From Gracilibacillus orientalis (GTDB lineage: Bacteria > Bacillota > Bacilli > Bacillales > Amphibacillaceae), in NCBI RefSeq assembly GCF_900114645.1, contig NZ_FOTR01000002.1, positions 124,001 through 188,000 on the forward strand: a stretch of 64,000 nt of DNA, written 5' to 3'. Shown here piece after piece: positions 44,026-53,569 of the stretch. Under the pieces are notes generated by a model that saw only the letters and a list, made by a program, of their open reading frames with translations, did not search any database and was not told the origin of the DNA. The position numbers and the translations under genes were made by a program. The first letter of the stretch is position 1. Each line of letters begins with the position of its first letter.

Positions 44026-45027
44026 ATGTCAATTAAATGGGGAATTATAAGCACAGCGAATATCGCTCAAAAAGCGGTTATTCCTGGAATAAAAGAATCA
44101 AACACAGGTGAAGTACTTGCCATTGCTAGTCGCAATTTAGACAATGCGAAAGAAACAGCGAAGGAATTAGAGATTCCAGTTGCATACGGGAGCTATGAAG
44201 AATTATTAGCTGATTCTGATATTGATGCCGTTTACATCCCGTTACCGAATCATTTACATAAAGAATGGTCGATTAAAGCAATGGAAGCAGGAAAACATGT
44301 GCTCTGTGAGAAACCCATCGCTTTAAATGCCAGTGAAACTCAAGAAATGGATGAAGCAAGTAAAAAAGCTGGAGTTGTTTTGGTAGAAGCCTTTATGTAT
44401 CGATATCATCCAAGATATCAAATGATTCAGGAATTAATTCAATCAGGAGAAATTGGAGAAATACGCGGAATTCATGGAGCGTTTACCTTCAACAATGCAT
44501 CAGCGAAAGAAAATGTGCGTTATAAAAAAGAGTGGGGTGGTGGCTCCTTATATGATGTAGGGGTTTATCCAATAAGTGCTGCCAGAATGATCTTAAAAGA
44601 AGAACCACAGGCTGCAACTGTTCATGCTTTCTTTTCAAAGGAACATGATCAAGTGGATATGATGTCATCAGGAATATTGGAATTTGATCATGGTGTTGCC
44701 CTCACTTTTGATTGTGGAATGTGGGCAGACTTCCGTAATCGACTAGAGATTTTAGGGACAGAAGGTAGAATCGAAGTTCCGTCTGCTTTTGTTGTTAGTC
44801 AAAATGAACAGGATCATTTTTATGTTCACACTAGTAAAGGAACAAAAGAGGTAGAGGTTCCATACGTAAATCAATATGCCCTACAAGCAGACGCGATTGG
44901 GCAAAGCATTCAAAAGGGTGAGACATTACCTTTTCCTGCTAAAGATGCCATTTTGAACATGAAGGTATTAGATGCATGTCTTACTTCCGCTGAAGAAAGA
45001 AGACGTGTAGAAATTAAGGGAGGATGA
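44026..45027 (+). CDS. Gfo/Idh/MocA-family oxidoreductase
   Basis: A 333-residue NAD(P)-dependent sugar dehydrogenase-type protein. The Rossmann start WGIISTANIAQKAVIPGI, the CEKPIALN motif (about 94-101) with the catalytic-site Lys, and the C-terminal beta-sheet domain are present. AGGAGG precedes the ATG. It is followed without a gap by the aldo/keto reductase gene, whose ribosome binding site lies in its last codons. Confidence 0.92.
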   Translation: MSIKWGIISTANIAQKAVIPGIKESNTGEVLAIASRNLDNAKETAKELEIPVAYGSYEELLADSDIDAVYIPLPNHLHKEWSIKAMEAGKHVLCEKPIALNASETQEMDEASKKAGVVLVEAFMYRYHPRYQMIQELIQSGEIGEIRGIHGAFTFNNASAKENVRYKKEWGGGSLYDVGVYPISAARMILKEEPQAATVHAFFSKEHDQVDMMSSGILEFDHGVALTFDCGMWADFRNRLEILGTEGRIEVPSAFVVSQNEQDHFYVHTSKGTKEVEVPYVNQYALQADAIGQSIQKGETLPFPAKDAILNMKVLDACLTSAEERRRVEIKGG

Positions 45028-45032
45028 TCAGA

Positions 45033-45965
45033 ATGAAAACAATTCAAATTAATGGGCTTGATAGGCCTGTTACTACCTTAATTCAAGGGTCAGATTATTT
45101 TAAACCAAGTGTTTATGAAAAAGTTTGTCAGGTGTTAGATCGTTATGTAGCAATTGGTGGTAATACTATTGATACAGCACATATTTATTGTGGTGGAGAA
45201 AGTGAAGTAGCTATTGGTATGTGGCTAAAGGAGCGAAATAATCGAGAAGATATTGTTATTTTGACTAAAGGAGCTCATCATGATCAAAATGGACCACGTG
45301 TAAATCCTGAAGCAATTAGACAAGATCTTTTTGAAAGTTTAGAAAGACTTGGTACAGATTATATTGATTTATATGCCTTACACAGAGATGATCCAAATAT
45401 TCCTGTCAGTGAGATCATTGATGCATTAAATGAACATATTAAAGCTGGTCGAGTAAAAGCAATTGGTGGATCAAACTGGACAACTGAGCGCATTCAAGCA
45501 GCTAATGAGTACGCAGCTTCCAATGGCTTAGTAGGTTTTTCATTTAATAGCCCTAACCTTAGTTTAGCTAAAGCAAATGAGCCGTTCTGGAAAGGATGTG
45601 TTTCAGCAGATAGTTCTGATATGGAATGGCATGAAGAAACACAATTACCAATTCTATCATGGTCTTCACAAGCAAGAGGATTTTTTACTGGTCGATTCAC
45701 TCGCCAAGACCGAAGTAATGAGGATCTTGTTCGTGTGTTTTATAGCGATGCAAACTGGGATCGACTTAGCAGGGCAGAGAAATTGGCAGACAAAAAAGGC
45801 GTAACAGCAATCCAAATTGCCTTAGCCTATGTATTAAATCAACCCTTTCCAACTTGTGCCTTAATTGGAGCCCAAAACGAACATGAACTTGTCTCCTGTT
45901 TTGAAGGATCAAAAATTGAGCTATCCCATGAAGAATTAGATTGGTTGGAAAATGGAGAAAAATAA
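45033..45965 (+). CDS. Aldo/keto reductase
   Basis: A 310-residue (beta/alpha)8 oxidoreductase with the AKR catalytic tetrad: Asp and Tyr in NTIDTAHIY, Lys in ILTKGAHHD and His in LYALHRDD. The ATG at 45033 is chosen because GGGAGG lies 9 nt upstream; an ATG at 45024 overlaps it. Together with the Gfo/Idh protein it probably handles an unusual sugar or polyol; the substrate cannot be read from sequence. Confidence 0.92.
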   Translation: MKTIQINGLDRPVTTLIQGSDYFKPSVYEKVCQVLDRYVAIGGNTIDTAHIYCGGESEVAIGMWLKERNNREDIVILTKGAHHDQNGPRVNPEAIRQDLFESLERLGTDYIDLYALHRDDPNIPVSEIIDALNEHIKAGRVKAIGGSNWTTERIQAANEYAASNGLVGFSFNSPNLSLAKANEPFWKGCVSADSSDMEWHEETQLPILSWSSQARGFFTGRFTRQDRSNEDLVRVFYSDANWDRLSRAEKLADKKGVTAIQIALAYVLNQPFPTCALIGAQNEHELVSCFEGSKIELSHEELDWLENGEK

Positions 45966-45989
45966 GCATTCAAGAGCCAGTAATAAGCC

Positions 45990-46016
45990 AGCCTACAGTG
46001 CTAAACTGTGGGCTGG
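45990..46016. terminator. Hairpin between convergent genes
   Basis: CCAGCCTACAG and CTGTGGGCTGG can pair with one mismatch around a short loop. No clear T tail on either strand, so terminator function is uncertain. Confidence 0.4.
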
Positions 46017-46025
46017 AAACAAAAG

Positions 46026-46226
46026 CTACTCATCTACAATGACTTCTCCTTTTTCATCCAGTAAAGGCGTAATACCACTACCTGTACCAACCCAAGAATG
46101 AATATAATTCGCTCCAGTTTCACGGTCGACAAGAATTGTAATCCTTCCAAGAGTAGGTACATGATCTATCGATTTTATATAAAATCGGTTATTTTCTTCT
46201 TTTTCTTTCTTTTTACTTCCAAACAT
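46026..46226 (-). CDS. DUF6440-like small protein
   Basis: A 66-residue protein with a Lys/Glu-rich start and the motif VDRETGANYIHSWVGTG, then ITPLLDEKGEVIV, as in the DUF6440 family. GGAGG stands 8 nt before the ATG at 46224-46226; the longer frame to 46295 reads through it. It lies 34 bp after the EIIA gene in the same direction. Function unknown. Confidence 0.72.
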   Translation of the reverse strand: MFGSKKKEKEENNRFYIKSIDHVPTLGRITILVDRETGANYIHSWVGTGSGITPLLDEKGEVIVDE

Positions 46227-46260
46227 AATAATCCTCCATATAAGTAAATTCTTTTCCGTC

Positions 46261-46752
46261 TTACTTTTTCTCAATATGAAATAATACGTCCTCACCTGCT
46301 ATTGCGTCTTGTTCACCTGCAATATTGCTCATTGCAAATTCTTCACCGTTCAGTAAGATAACTGGGGTAACCGTTTTGTATCCTTCCGCTGCAATCGTAT
46401 TAATGTCAAATGTTGCTAATGGATCTCCTTTTTTTAGCTTTTGTCCATTCTCTACTTGAATATCGAATCCTTTTCCATCCAATTCAACTGTTTCAAGGCC
46501 CATGTGAACCAAAATTTCTGCTCCTCCATCTGTTTTCAGGCTGACCGCGTGTTTTGTCTTAAATACATCGACCACCTCACCATCAACCGGTGATACAACT
46601 TGCTTATCTGCAGGCTCAATCGCTACTCCGTCACCCATCATTTTTTGAGAAAAGACTTGATCTGGTACTTGTCCTAATGGTATTACTTTTCCTGATAATG
46701 GTGCTATTAAATCTGTGTTTGCTTCTTTCTTCTTAAATATATTCTTCAACAT
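46261..46752 (-). CDS. PTS EIIA(Glc)-type phosphocarrier protein
   Basis: A 163-residue stand-alone EIIA of the glucose class. The phosphorylated residue is His83 in EILVHMGLETVELDGKGF, with the partner His68 in FKTKHAV. No EIIB or EIIC domain is fused or nearby, so it serves another permease in trans or has a regulatory role, like YpqE of B. subtilis. Two glycine-rich beta-barrel halves are visible. Confidence 0.93.
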   Translation of the reverse strand: MLKNIFKKKEANTDLIAPLSGKVIPLGQVPDQVFSQKMMGDGVAIEPADKQVVSPVDGEVVDVFKTKHAVSLKTDGGAEILVHMGLETVELDGKGFDIQVENGQKLKKGDPLATFDINTIAAEGYKTVTPVILLNGEEFAMSNIAGEQDAIAGEDVLFHIEKK

Positions 46753-46889
46753 TACATAACCCCTCCAATAGCGTCATTATATAGTTACCTCTACCCCAAT
46801 TCGAGCCAAAATAATCTTTTTCATAACGTTAAATATTCCTGCAAAAGTGTATAAAAAAACCGGAGAATAGAGAAATCATAACACAAAAA

Positions 46890-46918
46890 GCTCCTCATTT
46901 TATAGCTTAATGAGGAGC
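46890..46918 (-). terminator. Terminator of the ThuA operon
   Basis: Perfect 10-bp arms GCTCCTCATT (46890-46899) and AATGAGGAGC (46909-46918); the minus strand continues with TTTTTGTGTT. It lies 8 bp past the stop at 46926. Confidence 0.88.
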
Positions 46919-46925
46919 CTAACTC

Positions 46926-47687
46926 TTATTTATTAATTACTTTTTTCAGGTTAACAACATTATCTTTGGCACTGTCTAGAGGGTCTACATCAAAATGTTC
47001 CTGTTCAATAACATACCAGTCGACTCCCACGGATTCTCCTGTTTCCCACAATGTTGCAATATCTAATGATCCTTTTCCAATTTCAATACTGCGTTTTTCA
47101 CCATTTTCAACTGTCATATCTTTAATGTGTAAAGAAACAACAAGATCATTATATGCTTTTATCGTTTCTAATGGATCTACACCTGCATGAGTTGCCCAAT
47201 AACAATCCAGTTCCATTTTTACATACTCTCGATCGGTTTCTTCGAATAAGATATCAAATCCTCTTTTTCCATTACCAAGATCAAAAAACTCCATATTATG
47301 ATTATGATAAGCAAAGGAAAATCCAGCTTCCGCACATTTTCGGCCGATCTCATTTAACTCTTCAGCTGCACGATAATATGCACCTTCATCAGCTCGGAGT
47401 TCTTCTGGCAGCATTGGACAAATGATCAAATCATTACCTATTGTTTTATTATACGTTAACGATGCCTCCAGTTGATCTCCGGTTAAACTGTTAAACGGCA
47501 TATGACTACCGGCAGCAACCAATCCGGCTTCATCCATTACCTGTTTTAGTTCATTTGCAGGTGTATCAAAGAATCCGGCAAATTGCACTGCCTCATAGCC
47601 CATTTCCCCTAATTTACGTAATGTACCTAAAAAATCTTTGGTTGTATGATCACGCACTGAATATAATTGAATAGCAATTTTCCCCAT
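46926..47687 (-). CDS. Sugar phosphate isomerase/epimerase-like TIM barrel
   Basis: A 253-residue xylose-isomerase-like TIM-barrel protein (AP-endonuclease-2 fold): IAIQLYSVRDHT at the start, YHNHNMEF, MELDCYWATHAG and LHIKDM carry the metal-binding His, Glu and Asp residues. Last gene of the five-gene operon. Members of this group act as inosose dehydratases, epimerases or, in recent work on other bacteria, on 3-keto-glycosides; the exact reaction is not readable. Confidence 0.88.
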   Translation of the reverse strand: MGKIAIQLYSVRDHTTKDFLGTLRKLGEMGYEAVQFAGFFDTPANELKQVMDEAGLVAAGSHMPFNSLTGDQLEASLTYNKTIGNDLIICPMLPEELRADEGAYYRAAEELNEIGRKCAEAGFSFAYHNHNMEFFDLGNGKRGFDILFEETDREYVKMELDCYWATHAGVDPLETIKAYNDLVVSLHIKDMTVENGEKRSIEIGKGSLDIATLWETGESVGVDWYVIEQEHFDVDPLDSAKDNVVNLKKVINK

Positions 47688-47726
47688 GTGTCATGCACTC
47701 CTTATCATTTAATTTTTAATGATTTT

Positions 47727-48767
47727 CTATAAGTATACTGCTTTACCTGATTCTGCCGATTGATAAAGTCCGTCGATAATTTTTTGAATATTGGTTCCTT
47801 GCTTAGCAAAACGGTCTGTTACATTTCCTTCGATGCAATCTGCTACAAAGGCGTGAATTTCTGTTTGATGAGCATTGATTTCCGATAAATAGGCTGGCGT
47901 AATATCGATTAATGTATCGTGTTTTTCTTGATACATTTTTAATGGAAAAATATCGGCTCCACCCTTATTCCCCATTAAGGAGACCTGCATAGTATCACGC
48001 TTTTCCACATTAGCAGCAAAAGCAGATTCTAACACAAGTGAAGCACCGTTCGTAAAGGTAATCATTCCTACAGCCATATCCTCTACTGTATAATTTTGAT
48101 AATCCCATTCTCCTAACAAACCTACACCTTTTTTCGTTCCGAGTTGTTGATGTGTTTGACCGAGGACTACGGCAGGCTCCGGATATCCCATTAAAAATAA
48201 CGCCGTATCTAACATATGGACACCAATATCGATTAATGGGCCACCACCTTGTAGCTCTTTGTTAGTAAATACACCCCAACCTGGAATACCACGACGTCTA
48301 ATTGCTTGCACACGACCAGAATAAATATCACCTAGTTCGCCTGCATCAATAAATCGTTTAGCTGCCTGTGTCTCAGATTGAAAACGATAATGGAAGCCAT
48401 ACATCAGTAATTTACCTGATTTAGTTGCCGCATCTTCCATTTCTTTTGCTTCATGCTGGCTCATTGCTGGTGGTTTTTCACATAGCACATGACAGCCTGC
48501 TTCTAATGCGGCAATCGCTGCATTCTTATGAAATTTATTCGGTACACAAACACTCACAGCATCGGCCTCTGTTTCTGCTAACATTGTTTCATAATTATCA
48601 AATGCTGCAGGAATACCATACTCACTTGCTACCGTTTTTGCTTTGTCATAGGCTACATCTGCCACCGCTACAATTTCCACTTGTTCTGGAACTTTTCGAT
48701 AAGCAGGAATATGCACATCTGTAGCAATACCTCCTGCACCAATTAGAGCAACTTTTAATTTTGTCAT
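47727..48767 (-). CDS. Gfo/Idh/MocA-family oxidoreductase
   Basis: A 346-residue NAD(P)-dependent dehydrogenase-type protein: Rossmann ALIGAGGIATDVHIPAYRK, CEKPPAMS motif and a C-terminal substrate domain (GGGPLIDIGVHMLD). The ATG at 48765-48767 is chosen because AAAGGAAG stands upstream; the longer frame to 48815 overlaps the end of the upstream isomerase gene. Fourth gene of the operon. Confidence 0.92.
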   Translation of the reverse strand: MTKLKVALIGAGGIATDVHIPAYRKVPEQVEIVAVADVAYDKAKTVASEYGIPAAFDNYETMLAETEADAVSVCVPNKFHKNAAIAALEAGCHVLCEKPPAMSQHEAKEMEDAATKSGKLLMYGFHYRFQSETQAAKRFIDAGELGDIYSGRVQAIRRRGIPGWGVFTNKELQGGGPLIDIGVHMLDTALFLMGYPEPAVVLGQTHQQLGTKKGVGLLGEWDYQNYTVEDMAVGMITFTNGASLVLESAFAANVEKRDTMQVSLMGNKGGADIFPLKMYQEKHDTLIDITPAYLSEINAHQTEIHAFVADCIEGNVTDRFAKQGTNIQKIIDGLYQSAESGKAVYL

Positions 48768-48783
48768 CAGCGACTTCCTTTCC

Positions 48784-49752
48784 CTACGCCCACCACATCT
48801 CTGCCGGGCTTTCATTAATATTAACTGCTTTTAAATTATCTACAGCACGAGCAAATCCTTCATCAATCGACATTAAAGGATCTTCATGCTCAATACTTAC
48901 CACGTAATCATAGCCAAAAGTTCGTAGCGCACTAATCATATGGGACCATTCTTCTAAGCTATGGCCACAACCAACAGAACGGAAATTCCATGCTCTTGTT
49001 TGAATGTTGCTATAAGGCTGCATATCCGTAAGACCATACATATTCACATTATCTTGATCAATGTAAGTATCTTTTGCATGAAAATGATGCAGCGCGTCTT
49101 CTTTACCTAAAATTTTAATGGCTGCAACTGGGTCTATTCCTTGCCACCACAAATGGCTGGGATCAAGATTTGCTCCAATCGCTGGGCTTGTTTTCTCACG
49201 AAGCTTAAGCATGGTGTATGGTGTGTGTACTAAAAATCCGGCATGTAATTCGATTCCAATCTTAACGTTATGTTTTTCTGCAAGTTCACCGATTTCTTTC
49301 CAGTACGGCACGAGCTTTTCTTCCCATTGCCATTCTAAAACATCTGCATATTCCGATGGCCATGGTGCAACAGGCCAGTTCGGTGCTTTTGCGTCTTCCT
49401 GATCACCGGGAGTTCCCGAAAAACAGTTAACGACTGGTACTCCGGTAAGCTCTGCAAGTTCTATTGTTTTACGAAGAATTTGATCACTTTCTTCAGCAAA
49501 TTGCTTATCAGGTGTTAATGGATTTCCATGACAGCTAAACGCACTAATGGTTAAGTTTCTTGTCTTTACCGCTTGCATATATTGATCACGTTTCGCTGAA
49601 TCCTCTAGTAATTCATCAATTTTACAATGAGCATCACCTGGATACCCACCAGTTCCGATTTCCACTGCATCTAAACCACTTGCTTTAACGTGATCTAACA
49701 TTTCTTCAAAGTTTTTATCCGAAAAAAGAACAGTAAACACGCCGAGTTTCAT
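48784..49752 (-). CDS. Sugar phosphate isomerase/epimerase-like TIM barrel
   Basis: A 322-residue xylose-isomerase-like TIM-barrel protein with a metal site built from ELHAGFLVH, NLDPSHLWW, HFHAKDT and SIEHEDP. It is longer than the 253-residue paralogue at 46926 and only distantly similar, so the two probably act on different substrates or steps. Third gene of the operon, 16 bp before the next gene. Confidence 0.9.
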   Translation of the reverse strand: MKLGVFTVLFSDKNFEEMLDHVKASGLDAVEIGTGGYPGDAHCKIDELLEDSAKRDQYMQAVKTRNLTISAFSCHGNPLTPDKQFAEESDQILRKTIELAELTGVPVVNCFSGTPGDQEDAKAPNWPVAPWPSEYADVLEWQWEEKLVPYWKEIGELAEKHNVKIGIELHAGFLVHTPYTMLKLREKTSPAIGANLDPSHLWWQGIDPVAAIKILGKEDALHHFHAKDTYIDQDNVNMYGLTDMQPYSNIQTRAWNFRSVGCGHSLEEWSHMISALRTFGYDYVVSIEHEDPLMSIDEGFARAVDNLKAVNINESPAEMWWA

Positions 49753-49832
49753 GAATTTCTCTCCTTCTATTTTTTTATCACGTTGAACAATCAGTGGGAA
49801 TGAAAAAAATTCCTACTGATTGAACTCTCTCT

Positions 49833-50858
49833 TTATAACGATATATTTTTCTTTGTTTCGTTTGCTTCTAAAGCTGCAAGTATAATTTGTAGCGATTTAT
49901 AGCCTTCTTCTCCATCAATCAACGGTTTTGTATCATTTCGTACACTATCGACAAAATGATCGACTACACCTGAAGAAGATTGACCGCCACTGTCATTTGT
50001 TTGGATTTGACCAAGTTCATAGTTTACTTTTGATCCATCTGTATAGGTTGCTATTAAGCCGTAAGCAGGATCATCCTCAAGACGGAGCATACCTTTCTCA
50101 CCATAAATGACGGTTGAATTATCCTCACCGGCTCCATATGCCCAGCTTGCTGTTAACGTACCGATAATCCCTTTCTCACTACGTAATATGGTTACAGCTT
50201 GATCATCGACATCACTGTTTTCTTTCGCGGAAGCCTCGACCATTGCAGCTACTTCGGTAAATTCTGTACCTAATATATAACGAATCACATCTGCCTTATG
50301 TACGCCAAGGTCACCTAACGCACCAATGAATGCTTCTTCTTTACGGAAGAACCAGCTTTCTTTACCATCGATGCTCCATCCTTCTGGTCCACCGTGGCCA
50401 AACGTCGTACGGAAGCTGTACACTTTTCCTATCTCACCATTTGTAATTAACTGTTTCGCTTTCTCATGACTTGGTACAAAGCGTTGATTATGTGCAATCA
50501 TTAATTTTTTACCTGCGTTATTGCTGGCTTCGATCATTTGTTGTGCTTCTTCTTCAGAGGTTGCCATTGGCTTTTCGCATAGGACATGTTTTCCTTGTTC
50601 TGCTGCAAAAACCGAAACAGGGGCATGTAAGTAGTTCGGTAAACAAACACTGACAAGATCTGCCTTAGAGTCTGTTATCGCTTGCTTATAATCAGTATAA
50701 GCTTGTGCGTTATATTCAGATGCTCTTAACTGAGCACGGTCTTCCTTAAGATCACAAACGGCAACAATCTCAACAAACGGATTAGCCTGATACTCTGGTA
50801 AATGACGATGAATCGCAATACTTCCACAGCCAATCACTGCAACTTTTAATTTTTCCAT
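49833..50858 (-). CDS. Gfo/Idh/MocA-family oxidoreductase
   Basis: A 341-residue protein of the same superfamily as 47727-48767: Rossmann VAVIGCGSIAIHRHLPEYQ, CEKPMATS and GALGDLGVHKADVIRY. Second gene of the operon. Two paired Gfo/Idh and isomerase-like genes behind ThuA recall ThuAB-type 3-keto-disaccharide pathways, in which one enzyme oxidises C3 of a glycoside and another cleaves it (inference from families). Confidence 0.92.
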   Translation of the reverse strand: MEKLKVAVIGCGSIAIHRHLPEYQANPFVEIVAVCDLKEDRAQLRASEYNAQAYTDYKQAITDSKADLVSVCLPNYLHAPVSVFAAEQGKHVLCEKPMATSEEEAQQMIEASNNAGKKLMIAHNQRFVPSHEKAKQLITNGEIGKVYSFRTTFGHGGPEGWSIDGKESWFFRKEEAFIGALGDLGVHKADVIRYILGTEFTEVAAMVEASAKENSDVDDQAVTILRSEKGIIGTLTASWAYGAGEDNSTVIYGEKGMLRLEDDPAYGLIATYTDGSKVNYELGQIQTNDSGGQSSSGVVDHFVDSVRNDTKPLIDGEEGYKSLQIILAALEANETKKNISL

Positions 50859-50884
50859 AGTTTATTTCTCCTTTTATGATTTGA

Positions 50885-50938
50885 TTTTATCACGGCGCTA
50901 ACCGTCCGTAAGACCCCACTGATGAAAGTCTCACTTTA
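50885..50938 (-). repeat. Stop-codon-overlapping repeat element, copy 2
   Basis: On the minus strand it reads TAAAGTGAGA, CTTTCATCAGTGGGGTC, TTACGGACGGTTAGCGCCGT and GATAAAA. The ThuA stop codon TGA lies in AAAGTGAGA, the same register as in copy 1 at 11298-11340. The ACGG/CCGT hairpin around GTTAG is kept, with one base changed in the bulge. Copy 2 has 11 bp more between the two halves. Confidence 0.75.
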
Positions 50939-51644
50939 TCTCTTCTAATGGTTGAGCATTACCGTAGCTGGAGAATTCCCTCGTTGTCGGTTTAGCCCAT
51001 CTCACTGCGTTTTGAATCACTTTTTGGACATCTTTATGGTAATACGTAGGATATCCTTCATGACCTGGACGGAAATAAAATACCTTTCCGTGCCCTCTAC
51101 GATATGTACAACCGGAACGGAACACTTCCCCGCCTTCAAACCAGCTGACAAGAACTAATTCGTCTGGTGCAGGTATATCAAAATGTTCACCATACATTTC
51201 TTCTTTTTCTATTTCAATATATTCTCCAATGCCTTCCACAATCGGATGTGATGGATTGACTACCCACATTCTTTCCTTTTCATCAGCTTCACGCCATTTC
51301 AAATCGCAACCTGTTCCCATTAATTTCTGGAAAATTTTTGAGAAATGACCGGAATGGAGTACAATTAAACCCATCCCTTCCAGAACACGCTGGTGCACTT
51401 TATTGACTATTTCATCCGCTACTTCATGGTGAGCTAAATGTCCCCACCACAGCATGACATCTGTCTTCGCCAATTTTTCATCAGTAATTCCGTGATCTGT
51501 TTCGTCTAGTGTTGCTGTTTCGACATGGATATCATCTGTTTGTAAAAATTCTTTTATCGCTTCATGAATCCCTTTTGGATAAATTTTTGCTACTTCTTCA
51601 TCTTGTTGTTCATGTCTGTATTCGTTCCATATTAAAACGTTCAT
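50931..51644 (-). CDS. ThuA-family protein
   Basis: A 237-residue protein of the ThuA (trehalose utilisation) family, a class-I-glutamine-amidotransferase-like fold: [35 protein letters not shown] and [16 protein letters not shown]. First gene of the minus-strand operon; AGGAGG precedes the ATG. ThuA proteins have been linked to 3-keto-disaccharide metabolism, but the chemistry is not settled. Its last codons lie in a repeat element. Confidence 0.9.
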   Translation of the reverse strand: MNVLIWNEYRHEQQDEEVAKIYPKGIHEAIKEFLQTDDIHVETATLDETDHGITDEKLAKTDVMLWWGHLAHHEVADEIVNKVHQRVLEGMGLIVLHSGHFSKIFQKLMGTGCDLKWREADEKERMWVVNPSHPIVEGIGEYIEIEKEEMYGEHFDIPAPDELVLVSWFEGGEVFRSGCTYRRGHGKVFYFRPGHEGYPTYYHKDVQKVIQNAVRWAKPTTREFSSYGNAQPLEEIK

Positions 51645-51930
51645 TATGCTCCTCCTTCACATTTCGTATTTGCGTAAAGAATAGGGATTAACAACCATTA
51701 TTAGGATCAAGGAAAATAATCTAATCTGAATTTGTTACCCTTTTCATTTGCAATATAGGTTATCTATTATAATAAATGATGATATACAACTTGAACATAA
51801 ATGATATAATCAAAACATGAACTATTTTGCTATTAATCAAATAGTTGGAATATATCCCTTAGGAGTCTTACTTATTCCAACATAAACATTTTATATAATA
51901 ACAGATCTTTTAAATATGGGGGATTTTCTT
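51645..51930. other. Divergent promoter region between the ThuA operon and an AraC regulator
   Basis: About 285 AT-rich base pairs. ACTATTTTG (about 51831-51839) and CAAATAGT (51839-51846 vicinity) form a loose inverted repeat that may bind the AraC protein. No other structure recognised. Confidence 0.4.
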
Positions 51931-52695
51931 ATGAACATTGATTTTTGTGGTTATTCTTATCATAATTATCGTTATCACACGTCACATCAATCGCGTTATA
52001 CGTCTTACTTATTTCGGCTTCAAACTGAGGGACGATCACAGGTGAAGGTAAATGATGCTACACTTGTAGCAGAAAAAGGTGATCTGCTGATTATTAAACC
52101 GGGTGAAAATTATGAGTTGTATGTCGAAGAAGGGCAACAAAGTGGCGACTTTCATTTATACTGTGAGGGTGAATGGATAGACGTACGCTTCAAGGATGCA
52201 CCAACTTTTGCAAAAATCACTCTTGATGAAGCAGTATTGGATTTCTGGCATCACCTTATTATTGAGGAAAGGCGACCAAAAAAAGAAAGAAACAGCGAAC
52301 TTACCTACTACTTGGTCAGTGCACTGTGTGTTTCTTTACAAAGAGCTATGGATAAAAGATCACATGAAATATACCGCCCATATGTTGTGACAAAGATGAT
52401 GCGCTTTATTGAGGAAAACGCGACAAAACAAGGCTTTAAGGTAGAAGATATTGCCAATCATTGCAATCTCAGTGTTTCAAGATGTGTGCATTTATTTAAA
52501 GAACATGTGAACCAAACTTTAATTGAGTACGCCCAATCCATTCGTGTATCTGCGGCCATTAACCAAATGAAATATACCACAATGACACTCGAAAATATTG
52601 CACAAAATTGCGGATTTGGTTCTTATTCTTATTTCCATCGCGTTTTCAAAAAAAATTACGATATTTCTCCAAGAACCTATCGGGAAAAAATGTAA
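51931..52695 (+). CDS. AraC-family regulator of the ThuA operon
   Basis: A 254-residue regulator with an N-terminal AraC-binding (cupin-like) domain (about 20-110) and a C-terminal double helix-turn-helix (about 155-254: VEDIANHCNLSVSRCVHLFK, NIAQNCGFGSYSYFHRVFKK). The ATG at 51931 is preceded by GGGGG. Divergent from the ThuA operon, which it probably activates in response to the pathway's sugar. Confidence 0.9.
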   Translation: MNIDFCGYSYHNYRYHTSHQSRYTSYLFRLQTEGRSQVKVNDATLVAEKGDLLIIKPGENYELYVEEGQQSGDFHLYCEGEWIDVRFKDAPTFAKITLDEAVLDFWHHLIIEERRPKKERNSELTYYLVSALCVSLQRAMDKRSHEIYRPYVVTKMMRFIEENATKQGFKVEDIANHCNLSVSRCVHLFKEHVNQTLIEYAQSIRVSAAINQMKYTTMTLENIAQNCGFGSYSYFHRVFKKNYDISPRTYREKM

Positions 52696-52700
52696 GACTA

Positions 52701-53378
52701 TTAACCGGTCATATCAGACAATATTTGCAGGAGCTCTACACGGCTTTTGATCTTTAACTTTTTATAAATCAGCGACAAGTAATTTTTGACTGTACCTTCA
52801 CTGATTCCTAATTGATCAGCAATCATTCGGTTTGTCCAACCTTTTTTCATCAACTGGATAATTTGTAATTCTCGGTTATTTAAATCTTTATGTTGATTAA
52901 ATTGTTCTTTAATAAAATGCAATGAGCTTTCCCGTTCAATCTTAAGTAAGTATGCTAAACGTTGTGAAAAATGCTGAACTAGTTTTTGAGGAGCAACGAA
53001 TTTCCCGTCATTAATAAAGCGTAATGTATCTTTGAATTCAGCCAGGCCTGAACTCTTTAATATGTATCCATCAGCTGAAACAGATAGTACCGTTTCAATT
53101 GATTCTTCGTCATCAAAAGCAGATAATAAAACCACCTTAATGTTTGGATGCATTTCCTTTAATTGCTTCGCACATTCTAAGCCATTCATAACTGGCATAT
53201 GAATATCTAATAAAATTAAATAGGGACGAACTTCCTTCTCTTTAATAAAATTGATGACTTCTTGCCCATTTGTCAATGTTCCAATCACTTGAAATTCTTC
53301 CATGTCTTCAACAAAGTTCGTGATCATATCACGAAAAAGCGTTTGTGACTCTGCCACAACTACCGTGTGCTTTGTCAT
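52701..53378 (-). CDS. NarL/LuxR-type response regulator, no adjacent kinase
   Basis: A 225-residue regulator: receiver domain with phosphorylated Asp58 (LILLDIHMP) and a LuxR helix-turn-helix (about 160-220: LNNRELQIIQLMKKGWTNRM). AGGAGG stands upstream of the ATG. Convergent with the AraC gene, with 5 bp between the stop codons. No sensor kinase is near, so it is an orphan here. AAAGAAC at 53473-53479 upstream may be a SinR half-site. Confidence 0.92.
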   Translation of the reverse strand: MTKHTVVVAESQTLFRDMITNFVEDMEEFQVIGTLTNGQEVINFIKEKEVRPYLILLDIHMPVMNGLECAKQLKEMHPNIKVVLLSAFDDEESIETVLSVSADGYILKSSGLAEFKDTLRFINDGKFVAPQKLVQHFSQRLAYLLKIERESSLHFIKEQFNQHKDLNNRELQIIQLMKKGWTNRMIADQLGISEGTVKNYLSLIYKKLKIKSRVELLQILSDMTG

Positions 53379-53569
53379 ACTATGTTCCTCCTCTTAACTT
53401 ACTATTTTATTTATAATCTTATTACTATTGTTCCTATGATATTTTTATTATAACGTATTTTTTATTCGTTTTAAAGAACAATTTGGTTTAAATTTACTAT
53501 TTTTTTATTTTTAATCGTCTATTGTTTGATAAACTTTTGGCTAATGCCGTCGAATCGCTAATTATCCAT

